DNA of 64,000 nt from Bacteroidales bacterium (lineage in GTDB: Bacteria > Bacteroidota > Bacteroidia > Bacteroidales > UBA932): positions 90,218 to 154,217 of the forward strand of contig JAFZBF010000041.1 in assembly GCA_017561885.1 (NCBI GenBank), read 5' to 3'. Positions 63,164-64,000 of the stretch are shown in pieces. The notes under the pieces were generated by a model. That model was not told where the DNA came from and ran no database searches. It was given only the letters and a program-made list of their open reading frames with translations. The translations under genes were made by a program, and so were the position numbers. Positions within the stretch are counted from its first letter, which is position 1. Each line of letters starts with the position of its first letter.

Positions 63164-63195
63164 TTTGGGGAAATCCTCAAAAACTTCTATCTTTA
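63164..63195 (+). promoter_or_regulatory. Promoter of the Vat-type gene
   Basis: TTTG (63164-63167), 20 bp, TATCTTTA (63188-63195): the canonical -33/-7 spacing, 25 bp before ATG 63221. Confidence 0.7.
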
Positions 63196-63220
63196 GGCAT
63201 ATAAATCGGTATTTAACCCA

Positions 63221-63871
63221 ATGAACAAGATACCCAACAGACCCGACCCAAATGCGGCGTTCCCGAATCCGAAGATTCCGAGTCTCTGTTTCATCAAGAA
63301 CGTTGTAAAGAATCCTCGAATTATCATCGGGGACTACACGTACTATGATGACGTGGATGGTGCGGATCAGTTTGAGAAGCATGTAACACACTTCTATGAT
63401 TTCATCGGCGACAAGCTGATTATCGGGAAGTTCTGCGCCATTGCCAGGGGCATCGAGTTCGTGATGAACGGAGCCAACCATAGAATGGACGGCGTGACCA
63501 CCTATCCTTTCTACATTATTGGCGGAGACTGGGGCAGCGCCATTGCTCCGGTCAAAGATGAGTTGCCCCTGAAGGGAGACACCGTCGTAGGAAACGATGT
63601 CTGGATTGGTCAGAACGTGACCGTAATGCCTGGTGTGCATATCGGTAATGGAGCTATCATTGGGGCGAACTCCGTCGTGGCTTCCAACATCCCCCCGTAC
63701 ACCGTGGCCGCAGGCAACCCGTGCAGGGTTATCAAGAAGCGTTTCGATGAGGATCTCATTGCTTACCTTCTGGATTTGAAGTGGTGGGATTGGGATATCG
63801 AAAAGATAGAGGCCAACTTCGAGGCCTTGTCCAGTGGAGATTTGACTCTTATAAAGAAGATTGGGAGGTAG
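63221..63871 (+). CDS. Vat-type streptogramin A / xenobiotic O-acetyltransferase
   Basis: A 216-residue left-handed beta-helix acetyltransferase. Its blocks closely follow the Vat(D)/Vat(A) layout: IGDYTYYDD, DKLIIGKFCAIA, VMNGANHRMDGVTTYPF (catalytic His87), GDTVVGNDVWIGQNVTVMPGVHIGNGAIIGANSVV, AAGNPCRVIKKRFDEDLI, LDLKWWDWDI. Hexapeptide turns occupy about 115-170. Vat enzymes inactivate virginiamycin M-type antibiotics with acetyl-CoA; chromosomal relatives of unknown substrate are common, so resistance is possible but unproven. The DNA is lower in GC than the gene neighbours. Confidence 0.85.
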   Translation: MNKIPNRPDPNAAFPNPKIPSLCFIKNVVKNPRIIIGDYTYYDDVDGADQFEKHVTHFYDFIGDKLIIGKFCAIARGIEFVMNGANHRMDGVTTYPFYIIGGDWGSAIAPVKDELPLKGDTVVGNDVWIGQNVTVMPGVHIGNGAIIGANSVVASNIPPYTVAAGNPCRVIKKRFDEDLIAYLLDLKWWDWDIEKIEANFEALSSGDLTLIKKIGR

Positions 63872-63874
63872 GGT

Positions 63875-64000
63875 GTGATTATTTTGATAACAGGCGCATC
63901 CCACACGGGAAAGACGCTTCTGGCGCAGCGGATGCTTGAAAAAAACAAGTATCCATCCTTCTCTATTGATCACTTAAAGATGGGCCTTATCCGCAGTGGG
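63875..64000 (+). CDS. P-loop nucleotide kinase, truncated by window end
   Basis: From GTG 63875 the frame reads MIILITGASHTGKTLLAQRM and stays open to the right edge (42 codons). GASHTGKT is a Walker A motif (GxxxxGKT) in an adenylate-kinase-like setting, followed by a conserved-looking SIDHLKMGLIRSG. Three bases after the Vat-type stop, so probably one operon; a small-molecule or antibiotic kinase is possible but not shown. Confidence 0.6.
   Translation, partial: MIILITGASHTGKTLLAQRMLEKNKYPSFSIDHLKMGLIRSG

Noticed and set aside
63149..63973. 274-codon minus-strand frame
   Set aside because: Antisense to the Vat-type gene, whose motifs and promoter are clear.

Overview
The window looks like chromosomal DNA from a Bacteroidales bacterium with moderately high GC (by eye about 55-57 %), perhaps near Alistipes or the RC9/Cryptobacteroides-type gut lineages. 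That placement is an inference. The support is: many promoters with the Bacteroidota -7 box TAnnTTTG, few Shine-Dalgarno sites, a TonB-dependent receptor, many lipoproteins, BACON and Omp28-type proteins, DUF4290, a Na+-NQR operon, a fused CcsB-CcsA, and GH92/GH29/GH9 enzymes. Genes are densely packed. I see no insertion sequence, prophage, CRISPR array or rRNA.

Layout. 1-4.6 kb: partial trmO, a TonB receptor divergent from an AraC regulator, and a tandem pair of secreted paralogues. 4.7-9.4 kb: an overlapping NUDIX / nitroreductase / HAD phosphatase / LD-carboxypeptidase operon, a small repeat protein with an EF-hand-like loop, MgtC and DUF2461. 9.4-11.7 kb: fused CcsBA haem exporter, a probable C-terminal gene remnant, and rubredoxin. 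11.8-19.9 kb: hexuronate catabolism (kdgK-eda-uxuA on plus, uxaC on minus; the fructuronate reductase is not in the window), with a repeat-rich intergenic region, DUF456, an EamA exporter, a serpin lipoprotein and a flavodoxin lipoprotein between them. 20-22.4 kb: CobW-type GTPase, a surface lipoprotein and tRNA-Lys. 22.5-34.5 kb: a divergent L-arabinose locus (symporter-araD-galM-orphan plug protein-GH92 on minus; araA-araB-lipoprotein on plus), then a GH29 fucosidase.

34.6-45.3 kb: UvrD/PcrA helicase, nqrABCDEF, a convergent rRNA methyltransferase, an SRPBCC-like protein and pyrE. 45.4-52.3 kb: NUDIX, ftsK, DUF4290, rfbD, a 58-residue membrane protein and a ClpB without its N-terminal domain. 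52.4-55.5 kb: queF with the queuosine-precursor transporter, an EamA transporter and a GDPD lipoprotein. 55.5-60.4 kb: a tightly packed four-gene operon with three CxxC thioredoxin-like proteins and one predicted outer-membrane barrel; this is the best candidate here for an under-described system. 60.4-64 kb: GH9-type enzyme, initiator tRNA, a Vat-type acetyltransferase and a truncated P-loop kinase.

Together the genes describe a carbohydrate-fed anaerobe. Uronates go through KDG and KDPG to pyruvate and glyceraldehyde-3-P, and arabinose goes to xylulose-5-P. A Na+ gradient is made by NQR and probably used by the arabinose-locus symporter, and surface glycosidases release sugars. Family names come from recalled motifs; no database search was run.
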